Shown here: piece by piece, positions 35,133 through 43,382 of the stretch | Position numbering within the stretch: position 1 is the stretch's first letter | How the letters are laid out: every line of letters starts with the position of its first letter | NCBI GenBank assembly: GCA_001795455.1 | Contig: MGPB01000033.1 | Span: 62,001 to 126,000, forward strand | Length of the DNA stretch: 64,000 nt | From: Curvibacter sp. GWA2_63_95 | Lineage (GTDB): Bacteria > Pseudomonadota > Gammaproteobacteria > Burkholderiales > Burkholderiaceae_C | Direction: 5' to 3' | Position numbers and translations under genes: made by a program | The notes under the pieces: generated by a model | What the model was told of the DNA's origin: nothing | Database searches by the model: none | What the model saw: the letters and a program-made list of their open reading frames with translations, nothing else

Positions 35133-36206
35133 CTAGCGCACCACAAACGGAGCGGCCAGCGGCTCGCCCACAAACACACCCTGCCCCGGCCAGGCCACAC
35201 TTTTCCAGTAAGCCTCCAGCGCAGTGGCTCCCTGCAGGTAGTGCAGCAAGAGGACCTGGGGATGCGGAAACTTTTGCAGGTGGTTGCAGGGCTCGCTCAC
35301 CGTGCCGTAGCTGGCGGTGGCGCCCGCCTCCAGCCACTCCAGCACGCTCATCTGGCCGTTGCCATCCATCAGTTGCCCGCCGGTGGAGGTGAGGTGGTCG
35401 GCCAGCGCACCGGGCAGCCACTGCCGCGTATCAATCGGGTGTTGCCGGGTCAGGCCGGTCTGGTAGAGCACCACGCGGCGCAAGGGCTCAGGGTCGGCCT
35501 GCTCGCGCCGCACCACGGCCACACCGCTTTGCCCCATGCGCCCCGCGGGCGGAAACAGGGCGGCCCGCACATTGCGCGCCCGGTCCTGCGTGTTCACAAA
35601 CACCGCAATGGCCGAGGGTGCCCCCAGCTTGCCCAATTTGTCATCGGCCGCCACACCCCGGTCAATCAGCGCCTTGGCGCTGGCCACCGAGCGCGAGGCC
35701 AGCAGCATGGACGGGCGGATGCCCAGCTCGGTGAAGGGCTTGTGCGTGCGTGTATTGAAGTACGGCGAGGCCCGGCTGGGTGCGCAGGTTTTGCGGCAGG
35801 CCTCGGGCTCAAACCCCAGGCTCAGGGCCGAGGTGATGGAGTTGCACTCCACCGCAAACGGCTGCGTCCAGGCCAGCGCCAAGGCCTGCACCTGGGGTGG
35901 CATCTGGTCACGCACCTGGCTGTAGAGCGCGCCAAATTCCAGCACATTGAGGCTGTTGCGCACGGGCAGCGCCACCCGCACGATGTGCTCGGGCGCTATG
36001 CCGCGCCGGGCTGCGTAGTACTCGCCCACCTCCACCGAATAGGGGTCGGCAGTGTTGATGACCAGCCCCACCTCGGCTGCGGTGAGCCGCCCCGCAATAC
36101 GGGGCACCGAGAGAGCGGGCGCTTCGGGTGTTTTTTGCGCCCAGGCGCATGGGGCGAACAGCAGCACCAGCGCCATCACCTTCCAGCAGTCAGACCAAGC
36201 GCGCAT
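35133..36206 (-). CDS. TIGR03790-like secreted protein of unknown function
   Basis: This 357-residue exported protein has a signal peptide (about 1-23, ending AWA). It contains the family-like segments GLVINTADPYSVEVGEYYA, a Cys-rich stretch with CNSITSALSLG and ACRKTCAPS, and GATASYGTVSEPCNHLQKFP near 300-320. The Ser/Thr-rich SYGT...C region suggests a catalytic or metal site, but none is proven. The ATG at 36206 overlaps the pabB-pabC gene by 17 bp. I recall this family as uncharacterised. Confidence 0.75.
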   Translation of the reverse strand: MRAWSDCWKVMALVLLFAPCAWAQKTPEAPALSVPRIAGRLTAAEVGLVINTADPYSVEVGEYYAARRGIAPEHIVRVALPVRNSLNVLEFGALYSQVRDQMPPQVQALALAWTQPFAVECNSITSALSLGFEPEACRKTCAPSRASPYFNTRTHKPFTELGIRPSMLLASRSVASAKALIDRGVAADDKLGKLGAPSAIAVFVNTQDRARNVRAALFPPAGRMGQSGVAVVRREQADPEPLRRVVLYQTGLTRQHPIDTRQWLPGALADHLTSTGGQLMDGNGQMSVLEWLEAGATASYGTVSEPCNHLQKFPHPQVLLLHYLQGATALEAYWKSVAWPGQGVFVGEPLAAPFVVR

Positions 36207-37926
36207 CCAGCCACCCTCGCAAACTGTTGATAAACGCCAGGCCCTGCGCACGTGGCAGGTCTTGCACCCGCACAACCGCCTCCGTCAGGCGGCCGCTTTG
36301 CAGGTGCACCGCGCGGCCAATGCCGGGCAATAGGCCACAAGACAGCGGCGGCGTGACCCAGCGGCCGTCCAGCAGCACGGCGAGGTTGCCGCGGGTGCAC
36401 TCGGTCACTTCACCCTCGGCATTGAACAGCACGGTGTCAAACACGCCGGGATCGGTGGGCGTGAAAGCATCGTAGTGTGCGCGGCGTGTGGTCTTGAACC
36501 GCACAAACTCGCCATGTGCATCGGCCAAGGGCGCATGCGCGAGCTGCAAGCACACGGGCTGCGGCGTGGCGGCCAAGGCAAAGGCCTGGGCCTGGAAATG
36601 CCCGCTCGCCGGTAGCAGCAGGCGCACGCGGTAGCGGCCCTGCGGGTGCGTAGCCGCCAGCGCGTGCAGTGCCTGCAGCGCACGCGCCCGGTCCCACGGC
36701 GTGCCGAAGTGCTGCGCCGCCGTGGCCATGCGGTCCAGGTGCATGTCCACATGGGGCAACACGCCATCGTGCAGCGCCAGCGTTTCCAGCAGTTCAAAGG
36801 GCTGGCTGGCGCGCTCCAGAAACATGCGCTTGCTGCGCCACTCGGCCCACTCGCCGTCGGCCTGCGCGTCAAAGGTAATGCCGCTGCCAATGCCGCAGCG
36901 CGCCTTGTCGCCCTGCACGGTGACGGTGCGGATCGCCACATTGAAGGTGGCGTGGCCACCGGGCCGCACCACACCCACCGCACCGCAGTACACACCACGC
37001 GCTTCGGGCTCCAGGGTTTTGATCATGCGCATGGCCTGCACCTTGGGCGCGCCGGTGATGGAGCCGCACGGGAACAGCGCGGTGAACACGTCCAGCAGCG
37101 TGGTGCCGGGGCGCGTGGTCGCTTCCACGTCCGAGGTCATTTGCCACACCGTGGGCAGTGCCTCCAGGTGGAACAGGCGCGGCACTTTCACACTGTGCGG
37201 CTGCGCAATGCGTGACAGGTCGTTGCGGATCAGATCCACGATCATCACGTTCTCGGCCCGCTCTTTGGGGGTGTTGCGCAGCTGCGTGGCGTTGGCAGCG
37301 TCGTCTGCCGGGGTGGCGCCGCGGGCAGCCGTGCCCTTCATGGGGCGGCTGAGGATACGCTCGCCGTTCCAGTCAAAAAACAGCTCAGGCGAGACCGACA
37401 GCACCTGCTCCCCCCCCGCATCAATGAACGCGCTGTAGGCACGCGGCTGGGCACGGCGAAGCGCCTGAAAGTAAGCCAGCGCGCTGCCCGCAAACTGCGC
37501 CTGCAGTGGCGCGGTGTAGTTGACCTGGTACAGCTCGCCAGCCGCAATCGCGCGGTGGATGTCGGCCATGTTCAGGTCAAACACCGGGCGCGCCACGGCG
37601 GCATTCCAGGCGACAGTAGGCTCGGGGAGGGTTTCGCTGGCAACCTCTGGCAAGGGCTGCGCATGCACCCCAAACCAGACCAAGGGCCCATCGGCTGCGT
37701 GCACCTGCAGCGCGGCGTCAAACGCTGGTGCCGCCTCGTAGCGCACATACCCCACACACCAGTGCCCCTGGCGGCTCAGCGCATCCACCTGCGCCAGCAC
37801 AGCAGCCACCTCATCCACGGCATGCGCCACCAGCACCTGATCGGGCTCCCCAAAGGCCAGTGGCAAAGCTGTTGCACCGGGCTGCTGGGGGTCTGCAAAA
37901 TCAATCAGGGCATGGGGATGGGGCAT
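36190..37926 (-). CDS. pabB: PabB-PabC fusion: aminodeoxychorismate synthase and lyase
   Basis: This 578-residue bifunctional enzyme makes 4-aminobenzoate for folate. The PabB part (about 1-345) has the chorismate-binding motifs KGTAARG, ENVMIVDLIRNDLSRI and CGSITGAPKVQAMRMI, with Lys in the KGT motif. The PabC-like PLP lyase part (about 360-578) includes ALHDGVLPHVDMHLDRM, EVTECTRGNLAVL and RVQDLPRAQGLAFINSLRGW. A glutaminase (PabA) must come from elsewhere. The ATG at 37926 lies 14 bp after the upstream gene's stop. Confidence 0.92.
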   Translation of the reverse strand: MPHPHALIDFADPQQPGATALPLAFGEPDQVLVAHAVDEVAAVLAQVDALSRQGHWCVGYVRYEAAPAFDAALQVHAADGPLVWFGVHAQPLPEVASETLPEPTVAWNAAVARPVFDLNMADIHRAIAAGELYQVNYTAPLQAQFAGSALAYFQALRRAQPRAYSAFIDAGGEQVLSVSPELFFDWNGERILSRPMKGTAARGATPADDAANATQLRNTPKERAENVMIVDLIRNDLSRIAQPHSVKVPRLFHLEALPTVWQMTSDVEATTRPGTTLLDVFTALFPCGSITGAPKVQAMRMIKTLEPEARGVYCGAVGVVRPGGHATFNVAIRTVTVQGDKARCGIGSGITFDAQADGEWAEWRSKRMFLERASQPFELLETLALHDGVLPHVDMHLDRMATAAQHFGTPWDRARALQALHALAATHPQGRYRVRLLLPASGHFQAQAFALAATPQPVCLQLAHAPLADAHGEFVRFKTTRRAHYDAFTPTDPGVFDTVLFNAEGEVTECTRGNLAVLLDGRWVTPPLSCGLLPGIGRAVHLQSGRLTEAVVRVQDLPRAQGLAFINSLRGWLDARLV

Positions 37927-37940
37927 AGGCAGTGCGGATG

Positions 37941-39092
37941 TTACGCGGTGATTTCGCGTGCGCTGATCTGGTACTTGAAGTCGTCCGGCGCGTACGAGTC
38001 CAGGCGACCTGCCGCCGTCTCGGCCGCGGGGTACATGAAGAAGCCCAGCTTGGGGCCGGTGGATTGCGGCAGGGTCACATCGTGCGCCACGTTGTAGGCC
38101 ATCCAGTTGCCCTCCCAGCCGCCAAACAGGCCCTTGTTCACCGGGGCCACCAGCGGATTGCTGGCGGACTTGATCCACGCGGGGGTTTCTTGGCGCATCA
38201 CCTTGGCCACGTCGGCCGGGTCCATGCCCACCCACCCATGGCCTTTGAGGTAGACCTCGGCACGGCAGTGCTGCGCGCCCTTGAGGCTGGCAGAGTTGCC
38301 ACCCAGCTCGCGGTAGCCAAAGGCGCTTGGCGCCACACGCAGGCCGTACACGTCGCGCGCCGGAATGCCCACAGCGCGGCACAGGCCCACAAACAGCGCG
38401 TTCAGGTCGGCGCACTTGCCGCCCAGGTTGTTGGTTTCCAGCATGGTCTTGATGTCGCCTTCACCACAGCCGCGCACGGTGGGCTCGCGGTAGGTGTTGG
38501 ACACGATCCAGTCGAACAGCTTTTGGGCCTTCTCCACATCGGTCTTGGCGCCGCGGGTGGCTTCCAGCGCCGTGGTGCGCACGATGCCGTCGGTGGGCAG
38601 CAGGCTGGTCGGTTGGGTCCAGTACTTGAGGCTGGCGGCGTCTTCGGCCGGGACAGACTTTTGCGTCCAGTCCTGGGCGCGGTTTTGCGTCTGGATGCGG
38701 CTGGTCAGCTCCACAAAAGGCTTGGCCTGGTCGGCGGCAAACTCCACAAACACCATGCGTGCGCCATAGGTGTTGTCGTCTTCCAGACGCGCCGTGCCAT
38801 TGGTTTGGTAGCTGCTTTCCAGCGATTTCTGCCAGTCGCTGTTGACGGAAGGAATCGGCAACCACAGGCGCGTGGCTCCCTGGGGCTTGGCAATGTCCAC
38901 GCGGGTGGTCACTTCAAAGGTGCGCCACACGCCGGGCTTGGGGCTGAACTGGCGCTCGGCCGTGCTGGCCGATTGTGCAAAATTGATAGCAGGTAGCGCA
39001 GTACCTACAAGGGCTACAGCCGAATTGGCCATAAATTTACGGCGCGAAGCCGCAGCGGAGGCCACGGGGGCAGAAGAAGTAACGGGGGTCAT
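37941..39092 (-). CDS. exported transglutaminase-like cysteine protease-fold protein
   Basis: This 383-residue protein has a Tat-type signal (SRRKFMANSAVALVG, about 16-40) and a transglutaminase core with the triad Cys227 (GGKCADLNALFVGLCRAVG), His275 (AQHCRAEVYL) and Asp291 (GMDPAD). Such proteins may cleave or cross-link peptides in the cell envelope. The ATG at 39092 has GGAG 8 nt upstream. It is first of a four-gene minus operon and divergent from dinG. Part of its signal is encoded by a diverged repeat copy. Confidence 0.87.
   Translation of the reverse strand: MTPVTSSAPVASAAASRRKFMANSAVALVGTALPAINFAQSASTAERQFSPKPGVWRTFEVTTRVDIAKPQGATRLWLPIPSVNSDWQKSLESSYQTNGTARLEDDNTYGARMVFVEFAADQAKPFVELTSRIQTQNRAQDWTQKSVPAEDAASLKYWTQPTSLLPTDGIVRTTALEATRGAKTDVEKAQKLFDWIVSNTYREPTVRGCGEGDIKTMLETNNLGGKCADLNALFVGLCRAVGIPARDVYGLRVAPSAFGYRELGGNSASLKGAQHCRAEVYLKGHGWVGMDPADVAKVMRQETPAWIKSASNPLVAPVNKGLFGGWEGNWMAYNVAHDVTLPQSTGPKLGFFMYPAAETAAGRLDSYAPDDFKYQISAREITA
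38984..39036 (+). repeat. dispersed repeat, copy 7, in transglutaminase signal-peptide codons
   Basis: On the plus strand it reads TTGATAGCAGGTAGCGCAGT, then ACCTACAAGGGCTACAGCC. It aligns with consensus GATAGC, GCGCA, CC-ACAAGGGCTA and GCC. The opposite strand codes for about residues 19-37 (the hydrophobic stretch of the Tat signal). It is diverged, so a chance match is possible. Confidence 0.55.
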
Positions 39093-39219
39093 ACAGAGAT
39101 CTCCGGGTGGATGAAAAGGCGGCGCGTACGGCGTAACAGAAAGTACCCCGGGTGGCGCAGACCCGATTATCCCTGCTGCCTGTATATTCAGCCCTCCCCC
39201 GCGCTGAAGGTCCTTCCCG

Positions 39220-41376
39220 TTGTCTGACTTTTCCTCCCTGCCGCCCGCCAGCGCCGCCCTGGCCCAGCACGCCCTGCACGCCTTTGAGCAAGTGGTGGGC
39301 AGCACGTCCGGCTTTCGCCGCCGCCCCGGCCAGCACCAGATGGCCGAGACCGTGGCCGCCACGCTGGCGCAGGCCGACATCGGCGAGCACCCGGCCCCCA
39401 CCAAGGCCATTGCGGTCATCCAGGCCGGCACTGGCGTGGGCAAGAGCGCGGCCTATGCCAGCACCGCCATCGCCATGGCGCTGGAGCGCAAGACCCGCGT
39501 CATCATCAGCACCGCCACCGTGGCCCTGCAAGAGCAGCTGATGACCAAGGACCTGCCCGCCCTGGCGCGCAGCATGGACCAGCCCTTTGCCTACGCACTG
39601 GCCAAGGGCCGCGGGCGCTACGTCTGCAAGGTCAAGCTGGAGCGCCTGGTGGGCAGCGGTGCGGCTGAGGACGACATGTTTGACGACGACCTGCCGCAGC
39701 CCAAAGTGAGCGCGTTGTCGCAAGAGGCCATCGAAGAACGCCGCCAGTCGCTCTACGAGAGCATGGCGCACAAGCTGGCCGTGGTGAGCTGGGATGGCGA
39801 CCGCGACACCCTGCCCGATACGCCGGACCCGCGCGACTGGTCGGCGGTGGCCGCCGAGCGCCACACCTGTACCGCGCGCCACTGCCCGCGCTACAAGGAG
39901 TGCAGCTACTACAACGCGCGCACCAAGCTGGCCGAGGCCAATGTCATCGTGGCCAACCACGACCTGGTGCTGGCCAGCCTGGGCATGAAGACCCTGCCCG
40001 ACCTGGACAACTGCCTGGTGGTGTTTGACGAAGGCCACCACCTGCCAGCGGTGGCCTTGGACCAGTTCTCCAACGCCATGGACCTGAGCAACCTGCGCTG
40101 GCTGGACAAGCTACCCAAGGCCATGAACGAGGTGGCCGGCAAGCTGGCCCTGCATGTGGGCGAAGACGTGCAAACCGTAACCAGCCAACTCAAGGGTGCG
40201 CTCACCACGCTGGCGCGCATGGCCATGGACCTGGTGTGGGCCCACACCGGCCAGAACGCACGTGGCGAAGGCAATGACGGCACGCTGCGCTTTGCCAATG
40301 GCGTACTGCCCGATGCGCTGCACGACCCGGTCACGCAAATCCACGCGCAGGCCAATGGCCTGTCCAAGGCGCTGGAAGCCTTGGGCGTGGACGTGAAAGC
40401 CATCGCCAAAGATGACCCCAGCCAGGCCGTGTTGTGCGCCCAGCTCTATGCGCAGCTGGGCGGCCTGGCACCGCGCCTGGGTAGCCTGGTGAGTACCGCA
40501 CAGCTGCTGCTGGAGCATGGCGAGCAGCCGCTGGCCAAATGGCTGCAGGCCGAGAGCGAAAACGGCTACCTGACGATGACAGCCCACGCTTGCCCCATCG
40601 TGCCGGGCGACCTGCTGCGCCAGTTTTTGTGGAGTCAGGTGCGCGGCGCTATCGTCACCAGCGCGTCGCTCACCAGCTGTGGCAGCTTTGATTACTTCCT
40701 CAAGGAAGCGGGCCTGTCCAACAAAGATTACGTGACCGCGCTGGAAGTGGCCAGCCCTTTCAACTACAGCGCCCAGGGCAGCCTGACCGTGGTGCACACC
40801 CAGGCTGACCCCAAACACGCCGACGCCTACACCGCCGAGATGGTGCGTGCGCTGATGGACGACATTGAACAAGTGAAACGCGGCGCCCTAGTCTTGTTCA
40901 CCAGCCGCGCGCAGATGCGCGCCGCCACCGAGGCCCTGCCCGGCCATTTGATGGACATGGTGCTGGTGCAAGGCACGCAGTCCCGCACCCGCCTGCTGGC
41001 CGCCCACGCCGAGCGCGTGGAGAGTGGCTTGCCGTCCGTGCTGTTTGGCCTGCAAAGCTTTGGCGAAGGGCTGGACCTGCCCGGTGCGCTGTGTGAGACC
41101 GTGTTCATCGCCAAGCTGCCCTTCGCCCCGCCCAGCGACCCCGTGGACGAGGCCCGCGCCGAATGGCTGCGCAGCGTGGGCCGCGACCCGTTCAACGAAC
41201 TGGTAATCCCCGCCACAGGGGTAAAGCTGCTGCAATGGACCGGCCGCGCCATCCGCACCGAAGAAGACCGTGCCCAGGTCATTTGTTACGACAAGCGCCT
41301 GACGCAGACGAGTTATGGCAAACGCATGCTGGCGGGGTTGCCGGCTTATAAGCTGGGGACACGGGTGGTGGGGTGA
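39220..41376 (+). CDS. dinG: DinG-type iron-sulfur ATP-dependent DNA helicase
   Basis: This 718-residue superfamily 2 helicase has Walker A AGTGVGKS (69-76), Walker B/DEGH at 270-273, and four cysteines (136, 217, 222, 228) that fit the [4Fe-4S] cluster of XPD/DinG helicases. It resolves R-loops and displaced strands in DNA repair. The TTG at 39220 has GAAGG 9 nt upstream and is the first plausible start. It is divergent from the transglutaminase-like operon. Confidence 0.93.
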   Translation: MSDFSSLPPASAALAQHALHAFEQVVGSTSGFRRRPGQHQMAETVAATLAQADIGEHPAPTKAIAVIQAGTGVGKSAAYASTAIAMALERKTRVIISTATVALQEQLMTKDLPALARSMDQPFAYALAKGRGRYVCKVKLERLVGSGAAEDDMFDDDLPQPKVSALSQEAIEERRQSLYESMAHKLAVVSWDGDRDTLPDTPDPRDWSAVAAERHTCTARHCPRYKECSYYNARTKLAEANVIVANHDLVLASLGMKTLPDLDNCLVVFDEGHHLPAVALDQFSNAMDLSNLRWLDKLPKAMNEVAGKLALHVGEDVQTVTSQLKGALTTLARMAMDLVWAHTGQNARGEGNDGTLRFANGVLPDALHDPVTQIHAQANGLSKALEALGVDVKAIAKDDPSQAVLCAQLYAQLGGLAPRLGSLVSTAQLLLEHGEQPLAKWLQAESENGYLTMTAHACPIVPGDLLRQFLWSQVRGAIVTSASLTSCGSFDYFLKEAGLSNKDYVTALEVASPFNYSAQGSLTVVHTQADPKHADAYTAEMVRALMDDIEQVKRGALVLFTSRAQMRAATEALPGHLMDMVLVQGTQSRTRLLAAHAERVESGLPSVLFGLQSFGEGLDLPGALCETVFIAKLPFAPPSDPVDEARAEWLRSVGRDPFNELVIPATGVKLLQWTGRAIRTEEDRAQVICYDKRLTQTSYGKRMLAGLPAYKLGTRVVG

Positions 41377-41457
41377 GGGGCTTGGGTTTGCGGAATTGAC
41401 CCAAGGCTGGAATCGACCCAAAGGATTCATGGTGCAGTGCCACCCCGCAGTCAGAGA

Positions 41458-42528
41458 TCAGGGCGCGAGGGCAGTGGTTGGCGCTTTGGGGATGTGAATC
41501 GCCATGGTCAGGCCACCTCCCGGCCTGCCTGAGGCCGCAATGCACCCGCCTGTCATTTCAACCGCGCGCTGGGCGATGGCCAGGCCCAGGCCCGCGCCTC
41601 GAACCGACTCAGCCCCTTCGAGCCGGACAAACGGCTCAAACATTCGCTCCCGCGACTCTTCTGGCACGCCCGGCCCGCGGTCCGACACCGTGACCACGAG
41701 TCGATCTCCGCCGGCAACAACCTGCGCCACGATGTCAACGCCGGTGCCGGGCGCGGTGTATTTCACCGCATTGCGGACCACGTTTTCAAAGGCCCGGTAC
41801 AACAGCTCGCCATGCACCTTTGAAACAAAGCTTCCTTCCGCATGGAATTGCACCTGACGTAACTGCGCACGGGCTTCGAAGTCGGCGTCGTCCGCCACGG
41901 CGCGTAGCAGGTCAAAAAGGTCCAGGGTTTCCAAGGGCCAGCTTTCTGCCGCAGCCTCCAGCCGGTGCAAGGTCAGGAGCTGTTCAATCAAGGTATCCAA
42001 ACGGTCGCTTTCCCGTTCGATGCGCTCCAGCAGTGCAGTAGCCTGCGCAGGGTCCTGGCGCGACAGTCCGATAGCGGCCTGCATGCGGGCCAGCGGAGAG
42101 CGCAGCTCGTGCGATACGTCATGCAGCAACTGCTGGCGCGCGGTGGTCAGCTGCTGCAGCTGGGCGGCCATGCGGTCAAAGTCTTCCGCCAGTTCGGCGA
42201 GTTCGTCGCGGCGGCCGCCCAGCAGGGGTAGCACGCGCGTGTCAAAGCGCCCCAGCGCTGCGCGCCGCAGACCCTGGCGCATGTGCCCTATAGGTCCGGC
42301 CAGATACCAGGCGACGGCTGCCCCCACAACCAGCATGGCCAGTGAGCCCGTCACCAAGGGCACCAATGGAACGAACCCCAGGGTCATCAGTTCCGGCGGC
42401 GGTACCGCCATGGGGCCCATCGACCAGCGCAGGTAGACGATGGCGGCCAGCACAGACAGCACCATGCTGAGCCACAAGACCAGCAACAATTTCCAGAAGA
42501 TACCGAACCTGAAGGGCTTTTGCGGCAT
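41458..42528 (-). CDS. CpxA/EnvZ-type sensor histidine kinase
   Basis: This 356-residue kinase has two transmembrane segments (near 12-34 and 50-76), a short periplasmic part (about 18 residues), HAMP (about 77-130), H-box HDVSHELRSPL with His140, and an HATPase with N (NVVRNAVKYT) and G (DRGPGVPEE, GAGLGLAIA) boxes. The small periplasmic loop suggests sensing in or at the membrane. It follows its response regulator by 2 bp and is divergent from an RND efflux operon it probably controls. Confidence 0.92.
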   Translation of the reverse strand: MPQKPFRFGIFWKLLLVLWLSMVLSVLAAIVYLRWSMGPMAVPPPELMTLGFVPLVPLVTGSLAMLVVGAAVAWYLAGPIGHMRQGLRRAALGRFDTRVLPLLGGRRDELAELAEDFDRMAAQLQQLTTARQQLLHDVSHELRSPLARMQAAIGLSRQDPAQATALLERIERESDRLDTLIEQLLTLHRLEAAAESWPLETLDLFDLLRAVADDADFEARAQLRQVQFHAEGSFVSKVHGELLYRAFENVVRNAVKYTAPGTGVDIVAQVVAGGDRLVVTVSDRGPGVPEESRERMFEPFVRLEGAESVRGAGLGLAIAQRAVEMTGGCIAASGRPGGGLTMAIHIPKAPTTALAP

Positions 42529-42530
42529 GT

Positions 42531-43226
42531 TCAGGGCCCCAGCAACTGATAACCCTTGCCACGCACACTTTGTATCCACGGTTGCCCGTCCGGCCGTGCG
42601 CCAAGCTTGTGGCGAATGCTGCTGATGTGGACATCGATACGGCGGTCAAAGGGCGTCAACGGTTTGCCGAAAGCCTGCAGAGAAATTTCTTCCTTGCTCA
42701 CCAGTGTGCCGGCATGCCTGGCCAGGACTTCCAGCAGCGAATATTGCGTGCCTGTCAGTTCCAACGCCTTGCCGTGCCAGGCGGCACTGCGGTTGTCCGG
42801 CGTCAGAACCAGGTGCCCGGCCCCGATGGGTCCTTGCGGTTGTGCTGCGGCCCCTTTTTCCCGGCGCTCGCTGCGCCGCAAAATGGCGCGCAACCGTGCC
42901 ACGAGTTCTGCCGGTGTGCAGGGCTTGGACACATAGTCGTCGGCCCCCATGTCCAGCCCGACGATGCGGTCCACATTGTCGCCACGGGCCGTCAGCATCA
43001 GGATTGGCACTTGTGTGCTGCCGCGAATGCGCCGCAAGGCTTCCATGCCGGACATGCGAGGCATCATGACATCCAGCACCACGATGTCATGGCGTCCGGT
43101 CATGGCCTCGCGCACGGCCGCCTGGCCATCCTGCACCGTCGCCACGCCAAAGCCCTCGCGCATGAGGTACTGCGACAGCATGGCCATCAGCTCTATATCG
43201 TCGTCCACCAGTAGTACGTTGATCAT
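42531..43226 (-). CDS. OmpR/CpxR-family response regulator
   Basis: This 231-residue regulator has a receiver (1-118) with phosphoacceptor Asp52 in VVLDVMMPRMSG and Lys-Pro at about 101, and an OmpR winged helix (about 135-230). The ATG at 43226 starts directly with the receiver. It is divergent from the efflux operon across a 156-bp gap that contains TTAAC repeats. Confidence 0.93.
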   Translation of the reverse strand: MINVLLVDDDIELMAMLSQYLMREGFGVATVQDGQAAVREAMTGRHDIVVLDVMMPRMSGMEALRRIRGSTQVPILMLTARGDNVDRIVGLDMGADDYVSKPCTPAELVARLRAILRRSERREKGAAAQPQGPIGAGHLVLTPDNRSAAWHGKALELTGTQYSLLEVLARHAGTLVSKEEISLQAFGKPLTPFDRRIDVHISSIRHKLGARPDGQPWIQSVRGKGYQLLGP

Positions 43227-43261
43227 CAAGCGCAAGTATCCACCCTCAGGGTATCTGCGGG

Positions 43262-43293
43262 TTAACGGCAAGCCGGATTTAACCTAACTTAAC
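43262..43293 (+). promoter_or_regulatory. TTAAC repeats: candidate response-regulator site
   Basis: TTAAC occurs at 43262-43266, 43279-43283 and 43289-43293; the last two start exactly 10 bp apart with CTAAC between. Tandem half-sites with one helical turn are the signature of OmpR/CpxR-type binding. The site lies between the regulator and the outer-membrane-factor gene and could serve both. Assignment to this regulator is inferred. Confidence 0.6.
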
Positions 43294-43382
43294 ACTTCGA
43301 TGGCGCTGGGGACAGCCTGTCTTCCTACCATCAAGGCACTGACTGCAAATCCCTTTCCATCTCCCCTTCTACTTCCATCTCC

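Noticed and set aside
34149..36230. 693-codon open frame on the plus strand
   Set aside because: It covers the rhomboid and TIGR03790-like genes in antisense and is rich in His, Gln, Arg and Pro without any motif.
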